8,602 nt of DNA from Alphaproteobacteria bacterium (GCA_005884715.1 VAZZ01000215.1:1610-10211); one strand, 5' to 3'; positions 1 to 7,280 are shown, counted from the first letter of the stretch. Notes: a model not told the origin generated them from the letters alone. Made by a program: numbers and translations.

Positions 1-539
1 TCGATCGCGCGCCCTTCGGCTGCCGCCTGGCCGAGCAGCAAGGCAGTGCCCGAGGGCGCATCGATCTTGTGCCTGTGATGCATTTCTAGGATCTCGATGT
101 CAAAGTCTTCCCCCAGACTCGCCGCGACTTTTCGGACAAGCGCCGCCAGCAGATTGACGCCGAGGCTCATATTGCCCGATTTCACGATGCGGGCATGGCG
201 GGCGGCGGCCCTGATCTTCTCATCACCGGCCTTGTCGATGCCGGTGGTGCCGATCACGTGAACTATGCGCGCCTGCGCCGACAATTCGCAGAGCGCCAGG
301 CTCGCTTGCGGCACAGTGAAATCGATGAGCCCCTCGATTTTGGTGAACAGCGGCAGCGGGTCATCGGTGATCTTGATGCCGAGCGCGCCGATGCCGCCAA
401 GTTCTCCCATGTCGGCGCCGATCGATGGCGAACCCTCGGACTCGATGCCGCCGGCGATCTCGAGACCCTTGGTCTCATGCACGATGCGGGTGAGGACGCG
501 GCCCATGCGCCCCGAGGCGCCGGCAATGGCAATCTTCAT
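1..539 (-). CDS. dapB: 4-hydroxy-tetrahydrodipicolinate reductase DapB, N-terminal 179 residues (3' end beyond window)
   Basis: DapB reduces 4-hydroxy-tetrahydrodipicolinate with NAD(P)H in the cytoplasmic lysine/diaminopimelate pathway. The translation starts MKIAIAGASGRMG, which is the Rossmann dinucleotide loop (GASGRMG, residues 7-13). GTTG lies at 97-100. The family signature EMHHRHKIDAPSGTA lies at about 152-166; H154 and K158 correspond to the E. coli catalytic His159 and Lys163. The family is about 270 residues long, so roughly 90 C-terminal residues lie beyond position 1. The start is the ATG at 539. It overlaps the stop of the upstream DUF1330 gene as ATGA, which points to translational coupling. 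Identification is secure; only the C-terminus is unseen. Confidence 0.96.
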   Translation of the reverse strand, partial: MKIAIAGASGRMGRVLTRIVHETKGLEIAGGIESEGSPSIGADMGELGGIGALGIKITDDPLPLFTKIEGLIDFTVPQASLALCELSAQARIVHVIGTTGIDKAGDEKIRAAARHARIVKSGNMSLGVNLLAALVRKVAASLGEDFDIEILEMHHRHKIDAPSGTALLLGQAAAEGRAI

Positions 540-808
540 GGCACACCTTCGACTATGACGACATCGCTCTCGGCACAGGTCTTGAAGATCTTGAGCGCGA
601 CTTGATATTCCGGCGAATGAAAGCAGGCCTTGGCGGCTGCAAAAGACGGAAATTCTATGATCACATGGCGCTCGCGCGAGGCGCCCTCGACGATTTCATA
701 ATCGCCGCCGCGGACGATGAATTGCGCGCCATATTTTTCGAGCGGCGCCTTGTTGGCGGCGACATAATCCTTGTAGCGCTGTGGATCGTTCACCGTGACG
801 CGCACCAT
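536..808 (-). CDS. DUF1330-family small protein, second of a tandem pair; start codon apparently shifted
   Basis: A 90-residue protein of the DUF1330 family (small ferredoxin-like alpha/beta proteins of unknown function). Recognisable elements are VRVTVNDPQRYKDY near the N-terminus, RGG near residue 34, HVIIEF, the family-typical SPEYQ, and the end VVIVEGVP. It is about 45% identical by eye to the DUF1330 gene just upstream. The only in-frame start is the ATG at 808, with AAGGG 7 nt before it. In-frame codons upstream of it read K-A-K-G-Y-W, which matches the usual family N-terminus (M-A-K-G-Y-W), but the expected Met codon is AAG. The protein is therefore probably 6 residues shorter than its relatives. 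Its stop overlaps the dapB start by 4 nt. Function is unknown; co-translation with dapB is inferred. Confidence 0.85.
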   Translation of the reverse strand: MVRVTVNDPQRYKDYVAANKAPLEKYGAQFIVRGGDYEIVEGASRERHVIIEFPSFAAAKACFHSPEYQVALKIFKTCAESDVVIVEGVP

Positions 809-827
809 CCAATAGCCCTTGGCCTTC

Positions 828-1115
828 TCACGCGCCCTCGACGATCACGATATTGGCTTCTCCGGCACCTTTGCGCTTGACCTTGGCGGATTGATATTCG
901 GGTGAATTGTAGCAGGCGACCGCGTCGTCATAAGAGGAAAATTCGATCACCACATTGCGGGGCCGGCCGTCGCCTTCCATCTGGCTGGAGCGGCCGCCGC
1001 GCGCCAGGATCTTCGCGTCGTATTTCTTGAACGCTGCGAGTGCGCCTTCGGCATAAAGCTTGTACTGATCGGGATTGGATACGGTGACTTGCGCAATCCA
1101 ATAGGCCTTGGGCAT
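828..1115 (-). CDS. DUF1330-family small protein, first of a tandem pair
   Basis: A 95-residue DUF1330 protein starting MPKAYWIAQVTV, with RGG, NVVIEF, NSPEYQ and a terminal IVIVEGA, all typical of the family. No enzymatic residues or activity can be assigned. The ATG at 1115 is preferred over an in-frame GTG at 1127 because GGAGAGG precedes it by about 4 nt and because the family N-terminus begins here. It is the first gene after a 127-nt gap behind dnaJ. It lies 19 nt upstream of its paralogue and so heads a DUF1330-DUF1330-dapB transcription unit. The duplication looks old, since the pair is only about 45% identical by eye. Confidence 0.88.
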   Translation of the reverse strand: MPKAYWIAQVTVSNPDQYKLYAEGALAAFKKYDAKILARGGRSSQMEGDGRPRNVVIEFSSYDDAVACYNSPEYQSAKVKRKGAGEANIVIVEGA

Positions 1116-1158
1116 GTGCCTCTCCACTCATTCGCCCGCTATTGGGCCGGAGCAGGTC

Positions 1159-1187
1159 TCGTTAAGTGAAAGGCCCGAGGCGGTCAA
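1159..1187 (-). promoter_or_regulatory. Possible housekeeping promoter for the DUF1330-DUF1330-dapB unit
   Basis: On the minus strand TTGACC (1187-1182) is followed after 17 nt by TAACGA (1164-1159), about 45 nt before the first DUF1330 start. The -35 box is good and the -10 box poor, as is common in alphaproteobacteria. It lies in the 127-nt gap behind dnaJ, where I see no convincing intrinsic terminator. Read-through from dnaK-dnaJ is therefore also possible. Confidence 0.35.
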
Positions 1188-1242
1188 TGGCACTGAAGGT
1201 GCGACCGAAGGCGCGCACACCGGTCAGAAGACTCGCGCCCGG

Positions 1243-2406
1243 CTAACTCCCGAAACCTTCCCAGAAAGCCCGCGCCTTGGCGAAGAAACCTTCCGATTCG
1301 GGCGAGTTGTTGCGGGCCTCCTTGTCGAATTCCTTGAGCAGCTCGCGCTGGCGGCGCGACAGGTTTACCGGCGTCTCGACCGTCACCTGGATATACATGT
1401 CGCCCATCTGATTGGAGCGCAGGATGGGCATACCCTTGCCCTTGAGGCGGAACTGCTTGCCGGTCTGCGCCCCTTCGGGAATTGAGACGCGCGCCTTCTT
1501 GCCGTCGATGGTCGGCACTTCGATGTCGCCGCCGAGCGAGGCTGCTATCATCGAGACTGGCACCTTGCAGAAGAGATCGGCACCGTCGCGCTGGAAGAAT
1601 TCATGCGGCCGCACTGACAGGAAAATATAGAGATCGCCAGCCGAGCCGCCGCGCAGGCCAGCTTCACCTTCACCGGCAAGCCTGATGCGCGTGCCGTCCT
1701 CGACGCCTGCCGGGATATTCACCGATAGCGTACGCTCGCGGGTGATGCGTCCCTGGCCTGCGCAATTGCCGCAGGGATCGGAGATCACCTGGCCGCTGCC
1801 ATGGCAGGTGGGACAGGTGCGCTCGACCGTGAAGAAGCCCTGCGAGGCCCTGACCGCGCCGGCACCGCCGCAGGTGCCGCAGGTCTTGGGCGCCGTTCCT
1901 GGCTTGGCGCCTGTGCCCTTGCAGACATCGCAGGCGGTCGCTGTCGGCACCCGGATCTGCGCCGTCTTTCCGGCGAAAGCCTCAGTGAGGCTGATCTCCA
2001 TGTTGTAGCGCAGATCAGAACCGCGCGCCGCGGCCGAACTTCTGCCGCCGCGTCCGCCGCCGCGGCCACGCCCGCCGCCCATGAATTCACCGAACAGGTC
2101 CTCGAAGATGTCGGACATGGAGGAGGTGAATTCGGGACCGAAACCGGCGCCGGCACCGCCTGGACGCCCGCCCATGCCGCCTTCAAAGGCCGCATGCCCG
2201 AAGCGGTCATAGGCCGCCTTTTTCTGCGGGTCCTTCAGGACCTCATAGGCTTCGGTGATTTCCTTGAATTTGTGGTCGGCCGTCTTGTCGCCCGGATTGG
2301 CATCTGGATGAAGCTGCTTGGCGAGCTTGCGATAGGCGCCTTTCAGCTCCTTCTCGTTGGCGCCCTTGTGGACGCCCAGAATTTCATAATAGTCGCGCTT
2401 GCCCAT
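1243..2406 (-). CDS. dnaJ: Co-chaperone DnaJ (Hsp40, type I)
   Basis: DnaJ delivers unfolded clients to DnaK and stimulates its ATPase through the J domain; it is cytosolic. The 387-residue product is full length for a type I Hsp40. It has a J domain at about 4-70 with HPD at 33-35, a Gly/Phe- and Gly/Arg-rich linker at about 75-125, and four zinc-binding CxxCxGxG repeats (CDVCKGTG 159, CGTCGGAG 176, CPTCHGSG 198, CGNCAGQG 212). The two-part C-terminal client-binding domain follows. All eight zinc cysteines are present. The ATG at 2406 gives the standard MGKRDYYEILGV start; the ribosome binding site is weak. It lies 103 nt downstream of dnaK in the same direction, across a perfect hairpin, and stops at TAG. 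Confidence 0.98.
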   Translation of the reverse strand: MGKRDYYEILGVHKGANEKELKGAYRKLAKQLHPDANPGDKTADHKFKEITEAYEVLKDPQKKAAYDRFGHAAFEGGMGGRPGGAGAGFGPEFTSSMSDIFEDLFGEFMGGGRGRGGGRGGRSSAAARGSDLRYNMEISLTEAFAGKTAQIRVPTATACDVCKGTGAKPGTAPKTCGTCGGAGAVRASQGFFTVERTCPTCHGSGQVISDPCGNCAGQGRITRERTLSVNIPAGVEDGTRIRLAGEGEAGLRGGSAGDLYIFLSVRPHEFFQRDGADLFCKVPVSMIAASLGGDIEVPTIDGKKARVSIPEGAQTGKQFRLKGKGMPILRSNQMGDMYIQVTVETPVNLSRRQRELLKEFDKEARNNSPESEGFFAKARAFWEGFGS

Positions 2407-2451
2407 GCTGACCCGTCCGCCCAGCTTTATCTAGCTTGCCCCGAAACAAGT

Positions 2452-2482
2452 CCTTCTCCCCACGTTTTGCGTGGGGAGAAGG
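2452..2482. repeat. Perfect 13-bp palindromic hairpin between dnaK and dnaJ
   Basis: The arms at 2452-2464 and 2470-2482 are exact reverse complements (core CTCCCCACG / CGTGGGGAG) around a 5-nt loop. No T-run follows on either strand, so this is not a standard intrinsic terminator. The CCTTCTCCCC...GGGGAGAAGG form resembles dispersed intergenic palindromes common in Rhizobiales genomes (recalled, not searched). In the dnaK-dnaJ transcript it would fold in the spacer, where it could protect the dnaK 3' end or lower dnaJ expression. Confidence 0.8.
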
Positions 2483-2509
2483 CGTTCCAGCCCGATGCAG
2501 GCCATTCCC

Positions 2510-4441
2510 TTAGGCCGATTTCTTGGAGTCGTCGTCTTTGACTTCGGTGAAATCCGCATCGACGACATCATCGGCGCCGCCTTGTCCGCCGGAAGCCCCG
2601 GCCGACTCAGTACCAGCACCATCGCCGCCGGCGGCGGTCTGCGACTTGTAGATCGCTTCGCCGAGCTTCATGGAGGCCTGTGCTACAGCATTGGTCTTTT
2701 CCTTGATCGCCTCAGCATCCGAACCTTCCATCGCCGATTTGAGATCGGCAATGGCGGCCTCGATCGTCGACTTGTCGGCAGCGGAGATCTTATCGCCATG
2801 TTCGCCGAGCGATTTCTGGGTCGAATGAACCAGGCTCTCGCCGTGATTCTTCGCTTCGACCAGATCCTTGCGCTTCTTGTCCTCGGCGGCATTGGCTTCG
2901 GCGTCCTTGACCATCTTCTCGATCTCCGAATCGGAGAGACCGCCAGAGGCCTGGATACGGATCTGCTGTTCCTTATTCGTCGCCTTGTCCTTGGCCGACA
3001 CATTGACGATGCCGTTGGCGTCGATGTCGAAAGTGACCTCGATCTGCGGCATGCCGCGCGGTGCCGGCGGCAGGCCCATGAGATCGAACTGGCCGAGCAG
3101 CTTGTTATCGGCCGCCATCTCACGCTCACCCTGGAAGACGCGGATCGTCACGGCGGTCTGATTGTCGTCAGCCGTCGAGAAGACCTGGCTCTTCTTGGTC
3201 GGGATGGTGGTGTTGCGCTCGATCAGGCGAGTGAACACGCCGCCCAGAGTCTCGATGCCGAGAGACAGCGGCGTCACATCGAGAAGCAGCACATCCTTCA
3301 CTTCGCCCTTGAGCACGCCTGCCTGGATCGCAGCGCCAATGGCCACGACTTCATCCGGGTTGACGCCCTTATGCGGCTCCTTGCCGAAGAACTGCTTCAC
3401 TGTCTCGATGACCTTCGGCATGCGGGTCATGCCGCCGACGAGGACGACCTCGTCGATCTGGCCCGCCGTGATGCCGGCGTCCTTCAACGCCTGGCGGCAG
3501 GGCTCGACCGTCTTCTGGATGAGGTCATCGACCAGGGCTTCGAGCTTGGCGCGCGTCAGCTTGAGGGTGAGATGCTTCGGCCCCGTCTGATCGGCGGTGA
3601 TGAAGGGCAGGTTGATTTCCGTCTGGGTCGATGAGGACAGTTCGATCTTCGCCTTCTCGGCAGCTTCCTTGAGGCGCTGCAGCGCCAACTTGTCCTTGCG
3701 CAGGTCGATGCCCTGCTCCTTCTTGAACTCATCGGCCAGATAATCGACAATGCGCATGTCGAAGTCTTCGCCGCCGAGGAACGTGTCGCCATTGGTCGAC
3801 TTCACTTCGAAGACGCCATCGCCGATCTCGAGAACGGAAATATCGAAGGTGCCGCCGCCAAGGTCATAGACCGCGATGGTGCCGCCTTCCTTCTTGTCGA
3901 GGCCGTAAGCAAGCGCTGCGGCCGTCGGCTCGTTGATGATGCGCAGGACTTCGAGGCCGGCGATCTTGCCGGCATCCTTGGTCGCCTGGCGCTGGCTGTC
4001 GTTGAAGTAGGCAGGAACGGTGATCACCGCCTGGGTGACTGTCTCGCCCAAATAGCGCTCCGCCGTCTCCTTCATCTTCTGAAGGATATAGGCCGAGATC
4101 TGCGAAGGGGCATATTTCTGGCCGCGGGCCTCGACCCACGCATCGCCATTATCGGCCTTCACGATCGAATAGGGGACGAGCTTCTTGTCCTTCTCGACCA
4201 TCGGGTCGTTCCAGCGCCGTCCGATCAGGCGCTTGATGGCAAAAAAGGTGTTTTCCGGATTGGTGACCGCCTGGCGCTTGGCCGGCTGGCCGACGAGCTG
4301 TTCGTTGTCGGTGTTAAAGGCCACGATCGATGGCGTGGTGCGCGCACCTTCCGCGTTTTCAATGACCTTGGGCTGCTTGCCCTCGATCACGGCGACGCAG
4401 GAATTGGTGGTACCGAGGTCGATCCCGATGACTTTTCCCAT
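2510..4441 (-). CDS. dnaK: Molecular chaperone DnaK (Hsp70)
   Basis: ATP-dependent Hsp70 that binds exposed hydrophobic peptide segments and works with DnaJ and GrpE in the cytosol. The product is 643 residues, normal length. The nucleotide-binding domain (about 1-380) shows IGIDLGTTNS at 5-14, the phosphate-2 loop DLGGGTFD at 193-200 and GGMTRMPK near 336. The interdomain linker VLLLDV is at 384-389. The substrate-binding domain follows, then a helical lid and a Gly/Ala/Ser-rich tail ending DDVVDADFTEVKDDDSKKSA. The ATG at 4441 is preceded by AAGGAGG with an 8-nt spacer, a near-ideal Shine-Dalgarno. dnaJ follows in the same direction. The promoter is of heat-shock type. No lesion is visible. 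Confidence 0.99.
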   Translation of the reverse strand: MGKVIGIDLGTTNSCVAVIEGKQPKVIENAEGARTTPSIVAFNTDNEQLVGQPAKRQAVTNPENTFFAIKRLIGRRWNDPMVEKDKKLVPYSIVKADNGDAWVEARGQKYAPSQISAYILQKMKETAERYLGETVTQAVITVPAYFNDSQRQATKDAGKIAGLEVLRIINEPTAAALAYGLDKKEGGTIAVYDLGGGTFDISVLEIGDGVFEVKSTNGDTFLGGEDFDMRIVDYLADEFKKEQGIDLRKDKLALQRLKEAAEKAKIELSSSTQTEINLPFITADQTGPKHLTLKLTRAKLEALVDDLIQKTVEPCRQALKDAGITAGQIDEVVLVGGMTRMPKVIETVKQFFGKEPHKGVNPDEVVAIGAAIQAGVLKGEVKDVLLLDVTPLSLGIETLGGVFTRLIERNTTIPTKKSQVFSTADDNQTAVTIRVFQGEREMAADNKLLGQFDLMGLPPAPRGMPQIEVTFDIDANGIVNVSAKDKATNKEQQIRIQASGGLSDSEIEKMVKDAEANAAEDKKRKDLVEAKNHGESLVHSTQKSLGEHGDKISAADKSTIEAAIADLKSAMEGSDAEAIKEKTNAVAQASMKLGEAIYKSQTAAGGDGAGTESAGASGGQGGADDVVDADFTEVKDDDSKKSA

Positions 4442-4570
4442 TTACAAAACCTCCTTGTGGCAGACCCTGGTGGAAGCCCATCCGGCACTTCCGCCCCGGA
4501 CTCATGGGGGTGCGGGTCCCCAATTTACGTTTAACCGGATATCCCTGATTTCCAGGAAAACCCGGCGTTC
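4442..4570 (-). other. Predicted dnaK 5' untranslated leader
   Basis: The stretch between the expected RpoH start (near 4570) and the dnaK ATG is about 129 nt, long for a bacterial leader. Short self-complementary segments are visible: CCCTGA with TCAGGG, CCTG-GAAAT-CAGG, and GGAAG with CTTCC about 30 nt before the ribosome binding site. None clearly sequesters AAGGAGG. I see no short ORF with a convincing ribosome binding site and no recognisable ROSE-type thermometer. Confidence 0.35.
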
Positions 4571-4576
4571 AGGGGG

Positions 4577-4607
4577 CTATATAAGGTTGGAATCCGGCCC
4601 TATCAAG
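4577..4607 (-). promoter_or_regulatory. RpoH (sigma-32) heat-shock promoter of dnaK-dnaJ
   Basis: On the minus strand CTTG (4607-4604, in context ACTTGATAG) is followed after exactly 17 nt by CCTTATATAG (4586-4577). This fits the alphaproteobacterial RpoH consensus (CTTG, 17-18 nt, CYTATNT). Transcription would start near 4570 and leave a leader of about 130 nt. The -35 box lies only 20 nt from the divergent alkB start at 4628. Confidence 0.8.
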
Positions 4608-4627
4608 TTTTGGTGAGGGGTATATCG

Positions 4628-5262
4628 ATGATTTCAGACGGTACTCAGCGTTCGACACCCTTTGGCGAGGTTCCGGTGTCAGGCCTCGGCTATTATCCGG
4701 GCTTCCTGGCCCGTGATCGGCAGGAACAGCTAAGGGACGAATTACAGACTCTCCTGGTCAAGGCCCCTTTCTATACGCCCATGATGCCGCGAAGCGGGCG
4801 GCCCTTCACGGTCAGGATGAGCAATCTGGGCCGGCTCGGCTGGGTGTCGGACCGGACCGGCTACCGCTATCAGCCAGTGCATCCCGAGACCGCAGAGCCC
4901 TGGCCATCCATCCCCTCAATAGTCATGGAGGTCTGGCACAAGGTTTCAGCCTATCCGCATTAGCCCGAAGCCTGCCTGGTGAACTACTACCGGGAAGGCG
5001 CCAGGATGGGGCTCCATCGCGACGAGGACGAGGAGGATTTTTCGGCCCCCGTCGTTTCGATCTCGCTTGGCGACACCGCCATCTTCCGCATCGGCGGCAC
5101 TGAGCGGGGCGGGAAGACCGAGACGCTCAAGCTGTCATCCGGCGATGTGCTGGTGATGGCCGGACCATCGCGGCTGCGCTTTCACTGCTCTCCGGCACAT
5201 CGAGCCTTCTCAAGGAAGGCGGACGCCTCAATCTCACTTTGCGGCGAGTGACAAAGCCGTGA
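4628..5262 (+). pseudogene. alkB: AlkB-family Fe(II)/2-oxoglutarate dioxygenase, broken by a nonsense codon and a frameshift
   Basis: AlkB proteins oxidatively demethylate alkylated bases such as 1-methyladenine and 3-methylcytosine in DNA or RNA. The first ORF, 4628-4963 (start ATG with GAGGGG 7 nt before), carries VRMSNLGRLGWVSDRTGYRY, ending AYPH. It is cut by TAG at 4961-4963. The same frame then continues PEACLVNYYREGARMGLHRDEDEEDFSAP, with the iron ligands H and D in LHRD, then SLGDTAIFRIGG and SSGDVLVMAGPSRLRFH. After FH (5185) the frame changes. SGTSSLLKEGGRLNLTLRRVTKP, with the 2-oxoglutarate-binding arginines, resumes in another frame at 5191 and ends at TGA 5260-5262. About 13 nt, encoding the usual GVDR segment after FH, appear to be missing. 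With two independent lesions the gene is almost certainly inactive. It is divergent from dnaK and convergent with the flavoprotein gene. Confidence 0.9.
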
Positions 5263-5299
5263 GCGCTGCCAGTGCCGCCAGATTTCAGGAACTTCGCGT

Positions 5300-7280
5300 T
5301 CAGCACGCAAGCGCCGTCACTTCGCGACGGAAGGGCAGAGCATCGCCGATATCGGCCTCATCGAGCTCACGCGCATAGCGATGACCGGCATAGGTCGCCC
5401 AGGCAATCGGCCCCGGCGCTTCGGCATCGCCAATGACCTGGATGCTGCGAATCCCATTGCCGGTCCATTCGGCTGAGCGCTCTTTAAGCGCCCGCCAGAC
5501 ATCGTCCCGCGGCAGCCGCGATGTCACCGATACAAGGGCATCGGCAGTGAGATCGCGGCCGCGTCCGGTATAGGTGCAAGCCGTCACGACGCCGCCCGCC
5601 GCAATGCCCATCACCGTCCGGTTGAGCTCGATGTCGACGCCGAGGCCTGCGAGCCTGCGATGAATGGCCCGCTGTTCGAGGGTGTTGCGCGTCCAGTCGG
5701 ATACATAGGCCGACGCCGTCACCAGGGTCACTCTGGCGCCATGTGCCACCAGGAGTTCGGCGAGAACCCCGCCCATATAATAGTGATCATCATCGAACAG
5801 CACGATCCTACCGGCCGGAATATTGCCGGCCATCAGGTCATCCGGCGTGAAGACGGGCAATGCGCCGTCGCTCGGCAGAGGGACGACATGGGCCCGCGCC
5901 ACGCCATCGCGCCGCCATGTCGAACCGGTCGCCAGCGCTACATTCTCGAAGCCGAAGGACAGGACGTCATCTGCTGAGAGGTGACTGTCGAAATAGATCT
6001 CGACATTCGACATCTTGTTGAGCTGAAAAGCGCGGTAGTCGCGCACGCGCCCCCAGGCCGCAAGGCCCGGCAGCCGACATTCCTTTGCGACGCGCCCGCC
6101 AAGCTCGGTTGAGGCCTCGGCCAGGGCAACCTTGTAGCCGCGCAGGCCCAAGGCGCGTGCTGCTTCAAGTCCGGCCGGCCCAGAGCCCACGATCAGGATG
6201 CTCTGCGAAGAGCCCTTGGCTTGCATCCTTTCCGGATGCCAACCCTTGCGCCATTCCTCCATGAAGGTCGGATTTTGCGTGCAGCGCGAGATCGACATGG
6301 TCATGTCGCCCGCTATGCAGATGTTGCAGCCGATGCATTCGCGGATGTCTTCGATCCGCCCCTCTTCCACCTTCCTGGGCAAGAAGGGATCGGCAATCGA
6401 GGGTCTGGCGCAGCCGATGAAATCGAGCGTGCCTGACCTGATCATCCGCACCATCACATCGGGCGAGGTGAGAAGGACCGGAGCAATCCTCCCAGGCGCC
6501 ATGGGCGAGGTCCCACAGATCGGGCAGATCGCCGTGCATTTCGATGAGATCGCGGACCTCCGAATTGGCGAAACCCAGCTCGCCAATCATTTCATCGAGA
6601 GAAAGCCGCAAGGTGATGCCGCAAGAACCGCCGATCGTGTCCTTGGCATCCGCCACCAGTTCGCGCATCAACCGTGACCGGTTCTTGAGAGTGCCGCCAT
6701 AGTCGTCGGTCCTCTGGTTGGTCGCCGTCGACAGGAAATGCTGGATGATACCGAAGCCATGCGCGCCATAAAGGCAGATCAGATCGAAGCCTGCGATTTT
6801 CGCGCGCTTGAACGCGTTGCGGTGCCAGCGGCGCAGATCGCGAATGTCCTCTTTGTCCATGGCCCGGGCCTGGATGGGATCGTTGGTGAATGTGCGGATC
6901 GGCAGCGCCGATGGCCCCCTCGGCACTTCCTTGCTGTAGAGGTTCGGCCCGTTGATACCCGGATAGGCAAGCTGGATGCCGGCAAGCGCGCCATATTCAT
7001 GCATGGCGTCCGACATCCGGGCGAGCATCGGGATATCGGCGTCATCCCAGAGTCTCAGCTCGATGAAGGGGGTGATTTCGGACGTATGATGGAGCTCGGC
7101 CTGCTCGGTGAAGATAACGCCCCATCCGCCTTCCGACTTTATCCGGCGCATCTCAGCGGCGGCTGAGGGGTCGCGATAGCCGCCGCCATTGCAATGCGGG
7201 ACCTGGTAAAACCTGTTCTTGGCCGTGACCGGACCGATGCGCACAGGTTCGAATAGAATGTCATAACGCGGGTCGCGCAT
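5300..7280 (-). pseudogene. Trimethylamine-dehydrogenase-family flavin/Fe-S amine dehydrogenase, internally deleted and frameshifted
   Basis: The family oxidises amines at an FMN, passes electrons through one 4Fe-4S cluster, and ends in an ADP-binding Rossmann module. The N-terminal part (7280-6471, 270 codons; start ATG with GGAGAGG 9 nt before) begins RDPRYDILFEPVRIGP. It has Cys30 in QVPHCNGGG, where trimethylamine dehydrogenase binds FMN covalently. It also has the catalytic-type YGAH (171-174) and DLWD (254-257), then WEDCSGPS. At 6470 the frame changes directly to TSPDVMVRMIRSG. About 30 residues normally found between these blocks, including the GVGR-type FMN-phosphate loop, are absent, so roughly 89 nt were lost. 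The rest (to 5300) is open: CIGCNIC plus a fourth Cys after 11 residues (Fe-S), IVGSGPAGLEAARALG, and IGDAEAPGPIAWATYAGHR. Pocket residues resemble histamine or dimethylamine dehydrogenase. The exact substrate is unknown and the gene is probably inactive. Confidence 0.88.

Noticed and set aside
195..605. Plus-strand open frame opposite dapB.
   Set aside because: The minus strand encodes unmistakable DapB motifs across the same stretch; the plus-strand product resembles nothing known.
1215..1242. GGCGCG/CGCGCC pairing just after the dnaJ stop as an intrinsic terminator.
   Set aside because: Only 6 bp with an 18-nt loop and no T-run; too weak to call.
1801..2541. Long plus-strand open frame opposite dnaJ.
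   Set aside because: It is antisense to an intact DnaJ with all motifs; its length reflects high GC and codon bias. The same holds for 2471-3634 opposite dnaK.
4442..4570. ROSE or other RNA thermometer in the dnaK leader.
   Set aside because: No segment clearly pairs with AAGGAGG, and the RpoH promoter already explains heat control. Kept only as a low-priority check.
4961..4963. The in-frame TAG in alkB as a recoded codon (for example pyrrolysine, given the nearby methylamine-type enzyme).
   Set aside because: AlkB needs no such residue, TAG is the normal stop of dnaJ and fabB here, and a second frameshifting lesion follows. Plain pseudogenisation is simpler.
5263..5299. Bidirectional terminator between the convergent alkB and flavoprotein genes.
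   Set aside because: The 37-nt gap shows no stable inverted repeat or T-rich tract.
6460..6480. Programmed ribosomal frameshift joining the two halves of the flavoprotein gene.
   Set aside because: No slippery heptamer is seen at the junction, and about 30 conserved residues are missing as well, so a frame change alone would not restore the protein.
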